Of a stretch of 28,224 bases of DNA, positions 21,498-28,154 are shown in pieces. Origin of the DNA: a virus; IMG/VR virus record IMGVR_UViG_3300034102_001632, positions 1-28,224 of that record. One strand, given 5' to 3'. Under the pieces are notes generated by a model. The model did no database searches, was not told where the DNA came from, and saw only the letters and a program-made list of their open reading frames with translations. Position 1 is the first letter of the stretch; every line of letters starts with the position of its first letter. A program made the position numbers and the translations under genes.

Positions 21498-22459
21498 TGA
21501 AGTTTACCACTAGAGCATATAATAGTTTTGCCTTAAATCCTAAAACAAAGGCAAGTATTATTAAAACTAGTGAAGAAGAAAGACTGAAGGGAGAAGCAGA
21601 ATACTATCTGGATCTCCCCGATGATCTTAAAGTCTTCTTTCCTAGAATGATTAATTGTGATCTTACTCCACCATATACTATGGAACTGGAGTATTATGCT
21701 TACAATAATCTTGGAAATGTTATGGTTTCCCCTGATTATGATGATGGTTTTTGGGAAAAGACTTTTGACTTTCTCCTAGGATATATCAATGCTTACAAAC
21801 AGTCAGAATCAATTCCTGCCAATAGGAAAGACTCTCTTTTAATGTTCGTAGACAAAACGGAAAAAGAGTATGTTAAGTTGATGCACGAATTTGACTTTTT
21901 TACATCTTTAAGAGTTCAGGAGGAATTTGTTTTAAATGGAAAACCCCTCAAGTCTTTTAATTTAATCTGGGGAAAACTCAAAGAGTTTATTGAAACAAAA
22001 TTGATTGAAGATAATTTTTATTTCATTCACGGTGATCTTTGCTTCAGTAATATCCTTTATGGTATTAATCCAATTACAGATGATTTAATTCTTAAGATGA
22101 TTGATCCTAGAGGAGTATTTGGTGAGACGAAATACTTTGGGGATCCTTACTATGATCTGGCAAAAATTTCACACTCTTGTAATGGTGGATATGAATACTT
22201 TATCTACGATCAGTTTAAAGTAGACGTTGATTCAAATCAGTTTTTTCTTGATTTTAAAAACGAGTCTAACAAAGATAAAATTAATTCTAAGTTCATAAGT
22301 CTTGTTAAAAAATTTGACTTTGATTATCAGAAGATTAAACTTATTGAAGGATGTATCTTTGTTGGTATGTGTGCCAGACACTATGATAGTTTGGAAAGAC
22401 AAAAGGCTATGTTTATCACTGGTCTTAAAATACTAAATGAAATTTATGAAACACTATAG
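21497..22459 (+). CDS. Small-molecule kinase of the aminoglycoside/choline phosphotransferase fold
   Basis: 320 residues. FIHGDLCFSNILYG is the Brenner-type catalytic loop (HGDxxxxN), and LKMIDPRGVFG the metal-binding strand (IDPRG), followed by GDPYYDLAKISHSCNGGY. The N-terminal half is divergent. The fold phosphorylates sugars, choline or antibiotics with ATP; behind a nucleotidyltransferase, phosphorylation of a sugar or polyol before activation is the natural guess, not resistance. ATG 21497 shares a base with the previous stop, and its end overlaps the HAD gene, so the block is translationally coupled. Confidence 0.75.
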   Translation: MKFTTRAYNSFALNPKTKASIIKTSEEERLKGEAEYYLDLPDDLKVFFPRMINCDLTPPYTMELEYYAYNNLGNVMVSPDYDDGFWEKTFDFLLGYINAYKQSESIPANRKDSLLMFVDKTEKEYVKLMHEFDFFTSLRVQEEFVLNGKPLKSFNLIWGKLKEFIETKLIEDNFYFIHGDLCFSNILYGINPITDDLILKMIDPRGVFGETKYFGDPYYDLAKISHSCNGGYEYFIYDQFKVDVDSNQFFLDFKNESNKDKINSKFISLVKKFDFDYQKIKLIEGCIFVGMCARHYDSLERQKAMFITGLKILNEIYETL

Positions 22460-22802
22460 ATTTTGTTTTGATCTTGATGGAACTTTGTGTTACACAAGAA
22501 AGGAAAATGAACATTACAGTGAAGTAAAACCAATTCCTGGAGCAGTAGAAACCCTTCAGAGGTTAAAATCTGAAGGTCATTATATTATTATTATGACTGC
22601 AAGAAATATGGTTACTCATAATAATAATATTGGTAAAATTATTGCCAAACAATCACCTATTGTGGTAGAATGGTTAAATAAGCACGGTATTCCTTACGAT
22701 GAACTTCACTTTGGAAAACCACTTGCAGATTTTTATGTTGATGATAAAGCAGTCAAATTAGAAGACTGGAATACTTTTAATAAATCTTTGGAGCAATTAT
22801 GA
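22437..22802 (+). CDS. HAD-superfamily phosphatase, capsule-biosynthesis (BcbF-like) type
   Basis: 121 residues, short for a HAD enzyme. Motif I is CFDLDGTLCYTR (nucleophile Asp plus general acid Asp), motif II MTARNM, and the C-terminal acidic motif FYVDDKAV. Proteins of this length with these motifs occur in capsule loci beside sugar nucleotidyltransferases, for example BcbF. It probably removes phosphate from a sugar or polyol phosphate in the same route as its neighbours. It overlaps the kinase gene; ATG 22437 and ATG 22446 are both possible starts with no decisive ribosome binding site. Its stop overlaps the next ATG by 4 bases. Confidence 0.8.
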   Translation: MKFMKHYRFCFDLDGTLCYTRKENEHYSEVKPIPGAVETLQRLKSEGHYIIIMTARNMVTHNNNIGKIIAKQSPIVVEWLNKHGIPYDELHFGKPLADFYVDDKAVKLEDWNTFNKSLEQL

Positions 22803-23623
22803 GAGATTTTTTCTTTGATACAGCCAATGTAGACTTTATAAAATCTACTATGGAAAAATATGGATCTGATATTGATCCTAAATTGGTTCGTGGTGTAACT
22901 ACAAATCCTAATGCATTTAGTAAAGTTGATAAGTATCATCTTGATGAGTGGTTGAATCATGCTGTTGTAATGGGTAAACTTGTTTCCGAAATTCGTGGAG
23001 ACAATGAAGGTGAAATTCATATTCAAGCACCATATTCCTATCTTGACCCAAAAGTTATTCTGGAATATGCAAAAATAATCACTGATGCAACTCAGGGAAC
23101 TTGTAAAGTTGGTATGAAAATTCCTCCATACCAAAAAGTTCTTGAGTATGTCGATCAGTATAATGAATATGTAATTACCAATGTAACTGGTCTTGCAGAT
23201 TCATCAACCGCTCTTAAGTGTTGTACTTATGATGTTGGTTATATCAGTATTATTCCTGGTCGTATGGAAGAAGTTGGTATTGATGCTCAATCAGCAATTG
23301 CATTTGTAAATCAATGTAATTTTGGAAATACTCAAATTATTACTGGAAGTCAAAGGACAACTGAACAAATCATTTATTCTTTCTACTTGGATACCGTTCC
23401 TACAATTGGTGAAAAGTGCTGGGCAGATATCTTCCAAGGTGATAACTTTCAACGTATTCTGAATATTGAATATGGTTATGAACCTGTTGGTCAATTTAGT
23501 CCAACAATTTCACAAGATAATATTAATCTTTCCCTTGCTTTCTTTGAACAAATGGATGGGTTAGGTGATACTGCTCGTAAAGATTTAGAGGAAAGGCTTT
23601 CTAATGAAAATAGCATTTCATGA
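22799..23623 (+). CDS. Transaldolase / fructose-6-phosphate-aldolase family enzyme, divergent
   Basis: 274 residues. FFFDTAN with Asp7, GVTTNPNAF, and VGMKIPP with Lys107 correspond to the DT(A/S), TTNP and VK(V/I)P motifs of the FSA/TalC branch, Lys being the Schiff-base residue. IITGSQRTTEQII matches the later (S/A)SxxT segment. It is about 55 residues longer than FSA or the usual cyanophage TalC (about 215), with insertions in the middle, so it is not the standard phage talC. It is coupled to the HAD gene before it and overlaps the next by 20 bases. A likely role is making or breaking a carbon-carbon bond of a sugar precursor in this island; a pentose-phosphate role as in other cyanophages is the alternative. 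Confidence 0.78.
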   Translation: MRDFFFDTANVDFIKSTMEKYGSDIDPKLVRGVTTNPNAFSKVDKYHLDEWLNHAVVMGKLVSEIRGDNEGEIHIQAPYSYLDPKVILEYAKIITDATQGTCKVGMKIPPYQKVLEYVDQYNEYVITNVTGLADSSTALKCCTYDVGYISIIPGRMEEVGIDAQSAIAFVNQCNFGNTQIITGSQRTTEQIIYSFYLDTVPTIGEKCWADIFQGDNFQRILNIEYGYEPVGQFSPTISQDNINLSLAFFEQMDGLGDTARKDLEERLSNENSIS

Positions 23624-24557
23624 TAATTCTCTTTGTTTGAGAGGTACAACAGTAGCAATTTATGATTGGGCTTATTGGACTCGTCATTATCTTAATGTCG
23701 ATCCAATAATTATGTTCAATTTAAATAATTCAGTAAATGATGCTGGTGTAATTAAAAAATTTGAAAATGAATTTCCAGTGTTTGGGTATTCTAGCACTGC
23801 AGAAATAGATTCTATTTTGAGTCAAAACAAATGTGATGCTTTTTTGATGGAAAAGGGTGGATCACCAGATGGAGTAATTTCTTCCGTATCCAAAAATCTA
23901 GTTAATGCCATTTCTGGTTGGTGGAAACCTGACTGGGTTCATGGTGATGTCTATGCAATGGGATCCAAATGGTTATCTAAACTAACAAATTATACAATTC
24001 CATATGTACCTTATATGGTTCATCTTCCTGAGATTGATAGTGATCTCAGGAAAGATCTTAGTATTCCAAAAGATGCACTAGTAATAGGAAGAAATGGTGG
24101 TTGGGACACTTTTGATATTGACTTTGTAAAAAAAGCAATTAATCAAGTTCTAGAAGAAAGAAATGATATTTGGTTTCTTTTTCAATTTACCGAACCTTTT
24201 ATTCAACATGAAAGAGTAATATATCTTCCTGGTAGTGCTGATTTAAAAACTAAGGTTGAATTTATTAACACTTGTGATGCAATGCTTCACGCAAGATATA
24301 TTGGTGAATCTTTTGGATTGTCTTGTGCAGAATTTTCATTAAGAAATAAACCAGTTATTACTTTTCATAATTCTCCTGAAAGAAATCATATAGATACCTT
24401 GGATGAAAAGGGAATTTATTATGAAAGTTATTCTGACATCCTTCACATCCTCAAAAATTTAGATAAAAATGAAATAAACTCTTTAGAGTGGAATTGTTAT
24501 CAAGAATATTCTCCAGAGAAAGTAGTACAAAAATTTAAAGAAGTTTACTTAAACTGA
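23604..24557 (+). CDS. Glycosyltransferase, GT4-like (GT-B fold)
   Basis: 317 residues. The C-terminal domain has the GT4 pattern: DALVIGRNGGWDTFDI, FQFTEPFI, then INTCDAMLHARYIGESFGLS, whose E-x7-E element (ESFGLSCAE) binds the nucleotide sugar. The N-terminal domain is short, with MKIAFHDNSLCLRGTTVA as acceptor domain start. It retains anomeric configuration if a true GT4 member. It overlaps the aldolase gene by 20 bases. Donor unknown. Confidence 0.75.
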   Translation: MKIAFHDNSLCLRGTTVAIYDWAYWTRHYLNVDPIIMFNLNNSVNDAGVIKKFENEFPVFGYSSTAEIDSILSQNKCDAFLMEKGGSPDGVISSVSKNLVNAISGWWKPDWVHGDVYAMGSKWLSKLTNYTIPYVPYMVHLPEIDSDLRKDLSIPKDALVIGRNGGWDTFDIDFVKKAINQVLEERNDIWFLFQFTEPFIQHERVIYLPGSADLKTKVEFINTCDAMLHARYIGESFGLSCAEFSLRNKPVITFHNSPERNHIDTLDEKGIYYESYSDILHILKNLDKNEINSLEWNCYQEYSPEKVVQKFKEVYLN

Positions 24558-24558
24558 T

Positions 24559-25452
24559 ATGAAATCATTAGTAACTGGTGGTGCAGGTTTTATTGGATCG
24601 CACATTGTAGATAGATTGATTGAATTGGGTCATGAAGTAGTCGTGATTGATAATGAAAGTGCTGAATCGAATGAACAATTTTATTGGAATGATAAAGCAC
24701 AAAACTATAAGTATGATATTCGTGACTATGAAAATACACGTCCTCTTTATGAAGAAGTAGATTATGTTTTTCATCTTGCTGCTGAGGCACGTATTCAACC
24801 AGCAATTTTGAATCCGATTGAAGCAGTAAGTACTAATTGTGTTGGTACAGTTACTGTTCTTCAATGTTCTCGTGAGGCGGGAGTTAAGAAGGTAATTTAT
24901 TCTTCAACATCTTCTGGGTATGGATTAAATCAACCACCAAATCACGAAAATCATCCAGACGATTGTTTAAATCCATATTCTGTATCTAAAGTTTCTGGTG
25001 AAAAACTTTGTAAAATGTATACCAAACTTTTTGGTTTAAAAACGGTTATTTTTAGATACTTTAATGTCTATGGTGAACGTCAACCTCTCCGTGGACAATA
25101 TGCACCTGTAATTGGAATTTTTCTTCGTCAACGATCTTCTAAAGAACCCCTCACAATTGTTGGAGATGGAGAACAAAGGAGAGACTTTACACACGTTTCT
25201 GATGTAGTACAAGCAAATATTGTTGCAGCAACTAAAGATGTGGATGATGAATTTTATGGGCAACTTTATAATGTTGGTAGTGGTGTAAATTATTCAATTA
25301 ATCAAATTGCAGATTCTATTTCTGATGAGCAAATAAACATTCCGCCAAGAATCGGAGAATCAAGAGATACTCTTGCTAATAATGGAAAACTCAGAGTTAT
25401 TTTTGGTTGGAGACCACAGGTAAATTTAATGGATTGGATTGCTAAACAATGA
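24559..25452 (+). CDS. NAD-dependent nucleotide-sugar epimerase/dehydratase (UDP-glucose 4-epimerase-like)
   Basis: 297 residues with a complete set of extended SDR motifs: VTGGAGFIGSHIVDRL, DIRDYEN, VFHLAAEARI, YSSTSSGYG (catalytic Ser/Thr), NPYSVSKVSGEKL (Tyr and Lys), RYFNVYGERQ and GDGEQRRDFTHVSDVV. It is close to the GalE/WbpP group by layout, so epimerisation of UDP-hexose at C4 is plausible; other NDP-sugar reactions are possible. It starts one base after the previous stop and overlaps the last island gene. Confidence 0.88.
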   Translation: MKSLVTGGAGFIGSHIVDRLIELGHEVVVIDNESAESNEQFYWNDKAQNYKYDIRDYENTRPLYEEVDYVFHLAAEARIQPAILNPIEAVSTNCVGTVTVLQCSREAGVKKVIYSSTSSGYGLNQPPNHENHPDDCLNPYSVSKVSGEKLCKMYTKLFGLKTVIFRYFNVYGERQPLRGQYAPVIGIFLRQRSSKEPLTIVGDGEQRRDFTHVSDVVQANIVAATKDVDDEFYGQLYNVGSGVNYSINQIADSISDEQINIPPRIGESRDTLANNGKLRVIFGWRPQVNLMDWIAKQ

Positions 25453-26153
25453 ATCTTTTAATTGAATATTTTAATTCTTTGAATCATATGAGAAATGGAG
25501 AATATCTCTATTGTCTTCACCAAAATCTTGGTAATGATTACATAGAAAATGTCTATGTCTTTATGGATGAAGATGCAGAATTGAACTTCAATTCTGATAA
25601 AATTAAAAGAGTAATAAGAAAAGAAAGACCATCTTATAAAGATCTTTTTGATTTTTGTAATGAAAACTTAAAAGATCAGATTTGTATAGTTGCAAATGCT
25701 GATATTATTTTTGATGATACTCTCAGGCATTTTAATAAAATTGATATGTCTAATACTTTCTATGCACTGAGTCGATGGGAGATATCCACTGGTGATGGTA
25801 AAAATTGGGAAATAGAACCGTTTGAAAATGCAGCATCTCAAGATTCTTGGATTTTTAAAACACCAATTAAAGTTTCTGATGATATGAATTATACAATGGG
25901 TAAACCAGGATGCGATAATAAAATTACATATCATATGAGAGAACTTGGATACACTTGTAGAAATCCTGGTAAAAAAGTTATTACCATTCATTTTCATCCT
26001 ACACAATTTAGGACTTATGATTGGAAAGATGACAGAGTTCCTGGTCCTTATCTATTAATTTCACCTGTCGATAATTTTACTGGAGAACCTCATTACATTG
26101 ATATTGATGGATTTAATGAAAATGGTCAACCATTTAAAGTAGTAAATCAGTAA
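25449..26153 (+). CDS. Putative glycosyltransferase, last gene of the island
   Basis: 234 residues. CIVANADIIFDDT carries an acidic N-A-D strand end placed like DxD; ALSRWEIST, SQDSWIFKTPIK and GKPGCDNKITYHMRELGY follow. As I recall, this order is seen in uncharacterised proteins of polysaccharide loci that look like GT-A transferases. ATGA overlap with the epimerase gene; the island terminator follows 35 bases after its stop. Function is inferred. Confidence 0.6.
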   Translation: MNLLIEYFNSLNHMRNGEYLYCLHQNLGNDYIENVYVFMDEDAELNFNSDKIKRVIRKERPSYKDLFDFCNENLKDQICIVANADIIFDDTLRHFNKIDMSNTFYALSRWEISTGDGKNWEIEPFENAASQDSWIFKTPIKVSDDMNYTMGKPGCDNKITYHMRELGYTCRNPGKKVITIHFHPTQFRTYDWKDDRVPGPYLLISPVDNFTGEPHYIDIDGFNENGQPFKVVNQ

Positions 26154-26187
26154 GCATTTATACTTATTTTGTTAGAGTATTCGAACA

Positions 26188-26215
26188 GAAAGGGGCTTGA
26201 CGCCCCTTTCTTTTT
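26188..26215 (+). terminator. Intrinsic terminator at the right edge of the glycan island
   Basis: GAAAGGGGC (26188-26196) pairs perfectly with GCCCCTTTC (26202-26210) around TTGAC, followed by TTTTT. Nine pairs, GC-rich base near the loop, T tract: a strong rho-independent terminator. Confidence 0.92.
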
Positions 26216-26225
26216 GCTATATAAT
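26197..26225 (+). promoter_or_regulatory. Promoter nested in the terminator, TTGACG-17-TATAAT
   Basis: TTGACG (26197-26202) is the terminator loop plus its first 3' stem base; TATAAT is at 26220-26225, spacer 17. It should start the photosynthesis/redox operon near 26232, 21 bases before the hli ATG. Confidence 0.7.
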
Positions 26226-26252
26226 TGTGTAACAATTCTTAATGAATTTACA

Positions 26253-26447
26253 ATGACTGTAACAACTAATGAATATGGGCAACAGAATATGTTTGCCAAA
26301 GAGCCAACCATGTATTATGAGAACTATGGTATGCTTTCACCTAATCAAGTAAAGGAGCGCACCAATGGACGCTGGGCAATGGTCGGTTTTGTTGCTGGCA
26401 TCATTTCTTATGTTAGCACTGGCAACTTCTTCTTCGGTATCTTCTGA
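26253..26447 (+). CDS. hli: High-light-inducible chlorophyll-binding protein
   Basis: 64 residues. The single membrane helix carries the Hlip/CAB signature ERTNGRWAMVGFVAGI (E-x-x-N-G-R-x-A-M-x-G-F), whose Glu-Arg and Asn bind chlorophyll. Hlips dissipate excess light energy and protect photosystem II assembly; many cyanophages carry them. ATG 26253 fits the promoter just upstream; a longer in-frame reading would start upstream of the terminator. Its stop overlaps the next ATG by one base. Confidence 0.93.
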   Translation: MTVTTNEYGQQNMFAKEPTMYYENYGMLSPNQVKERTNGRWAMVGFVAGIISYVSTGNFFFGIF

Positions 26448-26533
26448 TGACTGAAACTATTTTTACCATTACCTCAGTTGCCTTTTTTGTGCTTCTGTGT
26501 TATGCTGTAGAGAAAGTTGCGGAAACTTATTGA
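26447..26533 (+). CDS. 28-residue single-pass membrane peptide between hli and petF
   Basis: ATG 26447 shares a base with the hli stop, and its own TGA ends one base before the petF ATG. The peptide is [20 protein letters not shown] plus a short charged end. One helix, size and placement recall the tiny subunits of photosystem II or cytochrome b6f, but it does not match any I know. Supported by tight coupling on both sides. Confidence 0.5.
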   Translation: MTETIFTITSVAFFVLLCYAVEKVAETY

Positions 26534-26534
26534 A

Positions 26535-26825
26535 ATGACATTCAACGTTACACTTCAAACCCCTGACGGCACCGAAACCATTATTCAGTGTGCCGAAGAT
26601 CAATATATTCTTGAAGCAGCAGAAGATGCGGGAGTGGACCTTCCTTATTCTTGTAAGGCAGGTGCTTGTTCTTCTTGTGCTGGTAAAGTTGTCTCTGGTG
26701 AGATTGATAATGAAGAACAATCTTTCCTTGATGATGATCAGATGGCAGAAGGATTTGCACTTCTCTGTGTTGCTTATCCTAAGTCTGACTGTGTGATCCT
26801 GACCGAACAGGAAGAAAACCTGTGA
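26535..26825 (+). CDS. petF: Plant-type [2Fe-2S] ferredoxin
   Basis: 96 residues. The cluster ligands are Cys40, Cys45, Cys48 and Cys78 in [13 protein letters not shown] and ALLCVAYP, the C-x4-C-x2-C-x29-C pattern of photosynthetic ferredoxins. It accepts electrons from photosystem I and passes them to reductases. Acidic surface ([14 protein letters not shown]) as expected. ATG 26535 rather than an upstream in-frame start, which would read back into the membrane-peptide gene. It overlaps the next gene by a GTGA junction. In cyanophages petF is thought to feed phage bilin reductases or other reductive steps. Confidence 0.95.
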   Translation: MTFNVTLQTPDGTETIIQCAEDQYILEAAEDAGVDLPYSCKAGACSSCAGKVVSGEIDNEEQSFLDDDQMAEGFALLCVAYPKSDCVILTEQEENL

Positions 26826-27100
26826 GAAGTGCTGACTGGTTGGGACAACTTTCTATTGCCCTTCAAGAACTTAAATGGACTGGAGAAGATGAAATTGTGG
26901 TTGAAATTGGTGGTGTAGCAGTAACTGGAACTGCAACTCACCCAGATGCAAATGTAAAGTGGGCAAAACCATTTGGAACCGTATCCTATCAGAACGATGC
27001 TTTTATCGTAATCAAAAATAAAACAAGAAGTCCTATGGTCTTCTCCCAACCCAATCCAGAACTTAAACAACAACACTCTTACAAAGGAGAAAAACAATGA
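26822..27100 (+). CDS. 92-residue protein of unknown function between petF and hli
   Basis: GTG start at 26822 overlapping the petF stop by 4 bases. Beta-rich middle ([17 protein letters not shown], then [20 protein letters not shown]) and a polar end; no Cys, no signal or membrane segment. AAAGGAG for the next gene lies in its last codons. Its place inside a photosynthesis/redox operon suggests a related role, but I recognise no family. Confidence 0.7.
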   Translation: MRSADWLGQLSIALQELKWTGEDEIVVEIGGVAVTGTATHPDANVKWAKPFGTVSYQNDAFIVIKNKTRSPMVFSQPNPELKQQHSYKGEKQ

Positions 27101-27216
27101 ACAAAATTTTTACTGAAAAAGCAGAACGTATTAACGGTTGGGCTGCGATGATTGGATTCGTTGCTGCTGCTGGTTCGTACCTTGTAACTGGTCAAATTAT
27201 TCCTGGCGTATTCTGA
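27097..27216 (+). CDS. hli: Short high-light-inducible protein
   Basis: 39 residues with the Hlip signature EKAERINGWAAMIGFVAAAG (Glu, Asn-Gly, Ala-Met-Ile-Gly-Phe), here with Trp in place of the usual Arg after Asn-Gly. AAAGGAG lies 9 bases upstream; ATGA overlap with the previous gene. It is among the shortest Hlips and consists of little more than the helix. Its stop TGA overlaps an ATG (27216). Confidence 0.9.
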   Translation: MNKIFTEKAERINGWAAMIGFVAAAGSYLVTGQIIPGVF

Positions 27217-27227
27217 TGGAGGTTAAA

Positions 27228-27755
27228 ATGCGTAGTGAAGGATATACTGTTCCTGAAGTTCAATTTCAGTTTCGTGAGAATGGTGAGTTTGTAAACCGTA
27301 CAACTTCAGAACTCTTCAATGGAAAGCGTGTGGTCATTTTTAGTCTGCCTGGTGCTTTCACTCCTACTTGCAGTGCCTATCAGCTTCCTGGATTCGAAGA
27401 GAGATACGATGACTTTATTAGTCTTGGCATCGACAATATTTACTGCATCTCTGTTAATGATGGGTTTGTGATGAATGCCTGGGCACAGGACCAGAACATT
27501 GATAAGGTCAAACTCATTCCAGACGGCAATGCTTATTTCACACGTTCTATGGGAATGCTTGTCAATAAGTCTAACCTTGGTTTCGGCGATCGCTCTTGGC
27601 GTTATGCTGCGGTCGTGGATAACGGAATCATCGAAAAACTATTCGTTGAAGAGGGGAGACGGGACAATGCCGACACCGACCCTTATGAGCAAACTACTCC
27701 GGAAAATGTTCTAGAGTATGTGTCAGCAAATGTAAAAGTCGGCACTACAGTTTGA
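27228..27755 (+). CDS. Prx5-type peroxiredoxin
   Basis: 175 residues. FSLPGAFTPTCS contains the P-x3-T-x2-C active site with peroxidatic Cys48 (Pro41, Thr45), the PGAFTPTC form typical of type II / Prx5 peroxiredoxins. Later FGDRSWRYAAVVDNG matches the fold. It reduces H2O2 and organic peroxides using thioredoxin or glutaredoxin. A second Cys is present (YCISVND) but not at a clear resolving position. ATG 27228 is chosen because GGAGG lies 4 bases before it; ATG 27216 is the alternative. Last gene of the operon, ahead of the terminator at 27777. It would protect photosystems while phage keeps electron flow running. Confidence 0.9.
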   Translation: MRSEGYTVPEVQFQFRENGEFVNRTTSELFNGKRVVIFSLPGAFTPTCSAYQLPGFEERYDDFISLGIDNIYCISVNDGFVMNAWAQDQNIDKVKLIPDGNAYFTRSMGMLVNKSNLGFGDRSWRYAAVVDNGIIEKLFVEEGRRDNADTDPYEQTTPENVLEYVSANVKVGTTV

Positions 27756-27776
27756 CATAAGACTTTATAATAATTG

Positions 27777-27808
27777 ACTCTGTTGCTAAATAAGCAGCAG
27801 AGTTTTTT
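27777..27808 (+). terminator. Intrinsic terminator with a late-promoter-like box in its loop
   Basis: ACTCTGTTGCT (27777-27787) pairs with AGCAGCAGAGT (27793-27803; one G-T pair) around AAATA, followed by six T. CTAAATA (27786-27792) spans stem end and loop and could start late transcription of the gene at 27815. Confidence 0.85.
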
Positions 27809-27814
27809 AGTATT

Positions 27815-27979
27815 ATGCCAAGAGGACATTTGACGAAGGATATTGTTAAGTGTGAGGTCCTTAAACTTAAGAAGGATTTGGATAATGAATGGATGAATAA
27901 ATCTGGATATGATCCAAAGTGGTTGGCACATCATTACCTTAATAAGATCCTGGACAAAATCGAAGAATACAGGGCTTGA
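27815..27979 (+). CDS. 54-residue conserved-type hypothetical protein upstream of psbA
   Basis: ATG 27815 to TGA 27979. MPRGHLTKDIVKCEVLKLKK followed by an aromatic helix (DPKWLAHHYLNKILDKIEEY). Helical and basic; no membrane segment. No good ribosome binding site is visible. The psbA promoter overlaps its last codons: the -35 TTGACA includes the stop TGA. As I recall, short proteins starting this way recur in T4-like cyanophages. Function unknown. Confidence 0.65.
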   Translation: MPRGHLTKDIVKCEVLKLKKDLDNEWMNKSGYDPKWLAHHYLNKILDKIEEYRA

Positions 27980-28009
27980 CACGGATGGGAAACCGTAGTA
28001 TGATAAATA
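27976..28009 (+). promoter_or_regulatory. psbA promoter region: TTGACA-17-TATGAT overlapping GATAAATA
   Basis: TTGACA 27976-27981, 17-base spacer, TATGAT 27999-28004, and GATAAATA (28002-28009, NATAAATA late type) overlapping the -10 box. One site could serve host polymerase early and phage-modified polymerase late. Confidence 0.7.
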
Positions 28010-28054
28010 GGTAAACAAATGTTACGAAATACTCATATTTCTTAACATTGTCAA

Positions 28055-28154
28055 ACACCCCACAAACCGAGACCTCTAGGGTGTATAAATTACGTCTCTC
28101 ATACCCAGTCTGAGGGTGACTGGGGAATAGTATCACCACCATTTCCCTGATGGT
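28055..28154 (+). ncRNA. Folded psbA leader with pseudoknot and two hairpins
   Basis: ACACCC (28055-28060) pairs with GGGTGT (28079-28084); GAGAC (28069-28073) inside that loop pairs with GTCTC (28094-28098), so the stems interleave as a pseudoknot. CCCAGTC (28104-28110) pairs with GACTGGG (28118-28124), and ACCAT (28138-28142) with ATGGT (28150-28154). The leader from the predicted start is about 165 bases without an ORF. PhotoRC motifs are known upstream of psbA in cyanophages and this may be one; not confirmed. Confidence 0.55.

Noticed and set aside
21497-22459. Antibiotic resistance phosphotransferase
   Set aside because: The HGD-N and IDPRG motifs only show the kinase fold; the context is sugar metabolism and nothing points to drug resistance.
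22799-23623. Standard cyanophage talC
   Set aside because: Shares the TTNP and Lys motifs but is about 55 residues longer than TalC, divergent in the middle and embedded in the glycan island, so called only to family level.
27752-27771. TTGACA and TATAAT after the peroxiredoxin gene
   Set aside because: Only 8 bases separate the boxes, far from the 16-18 needed for one promoter, and a terminator follows directly.
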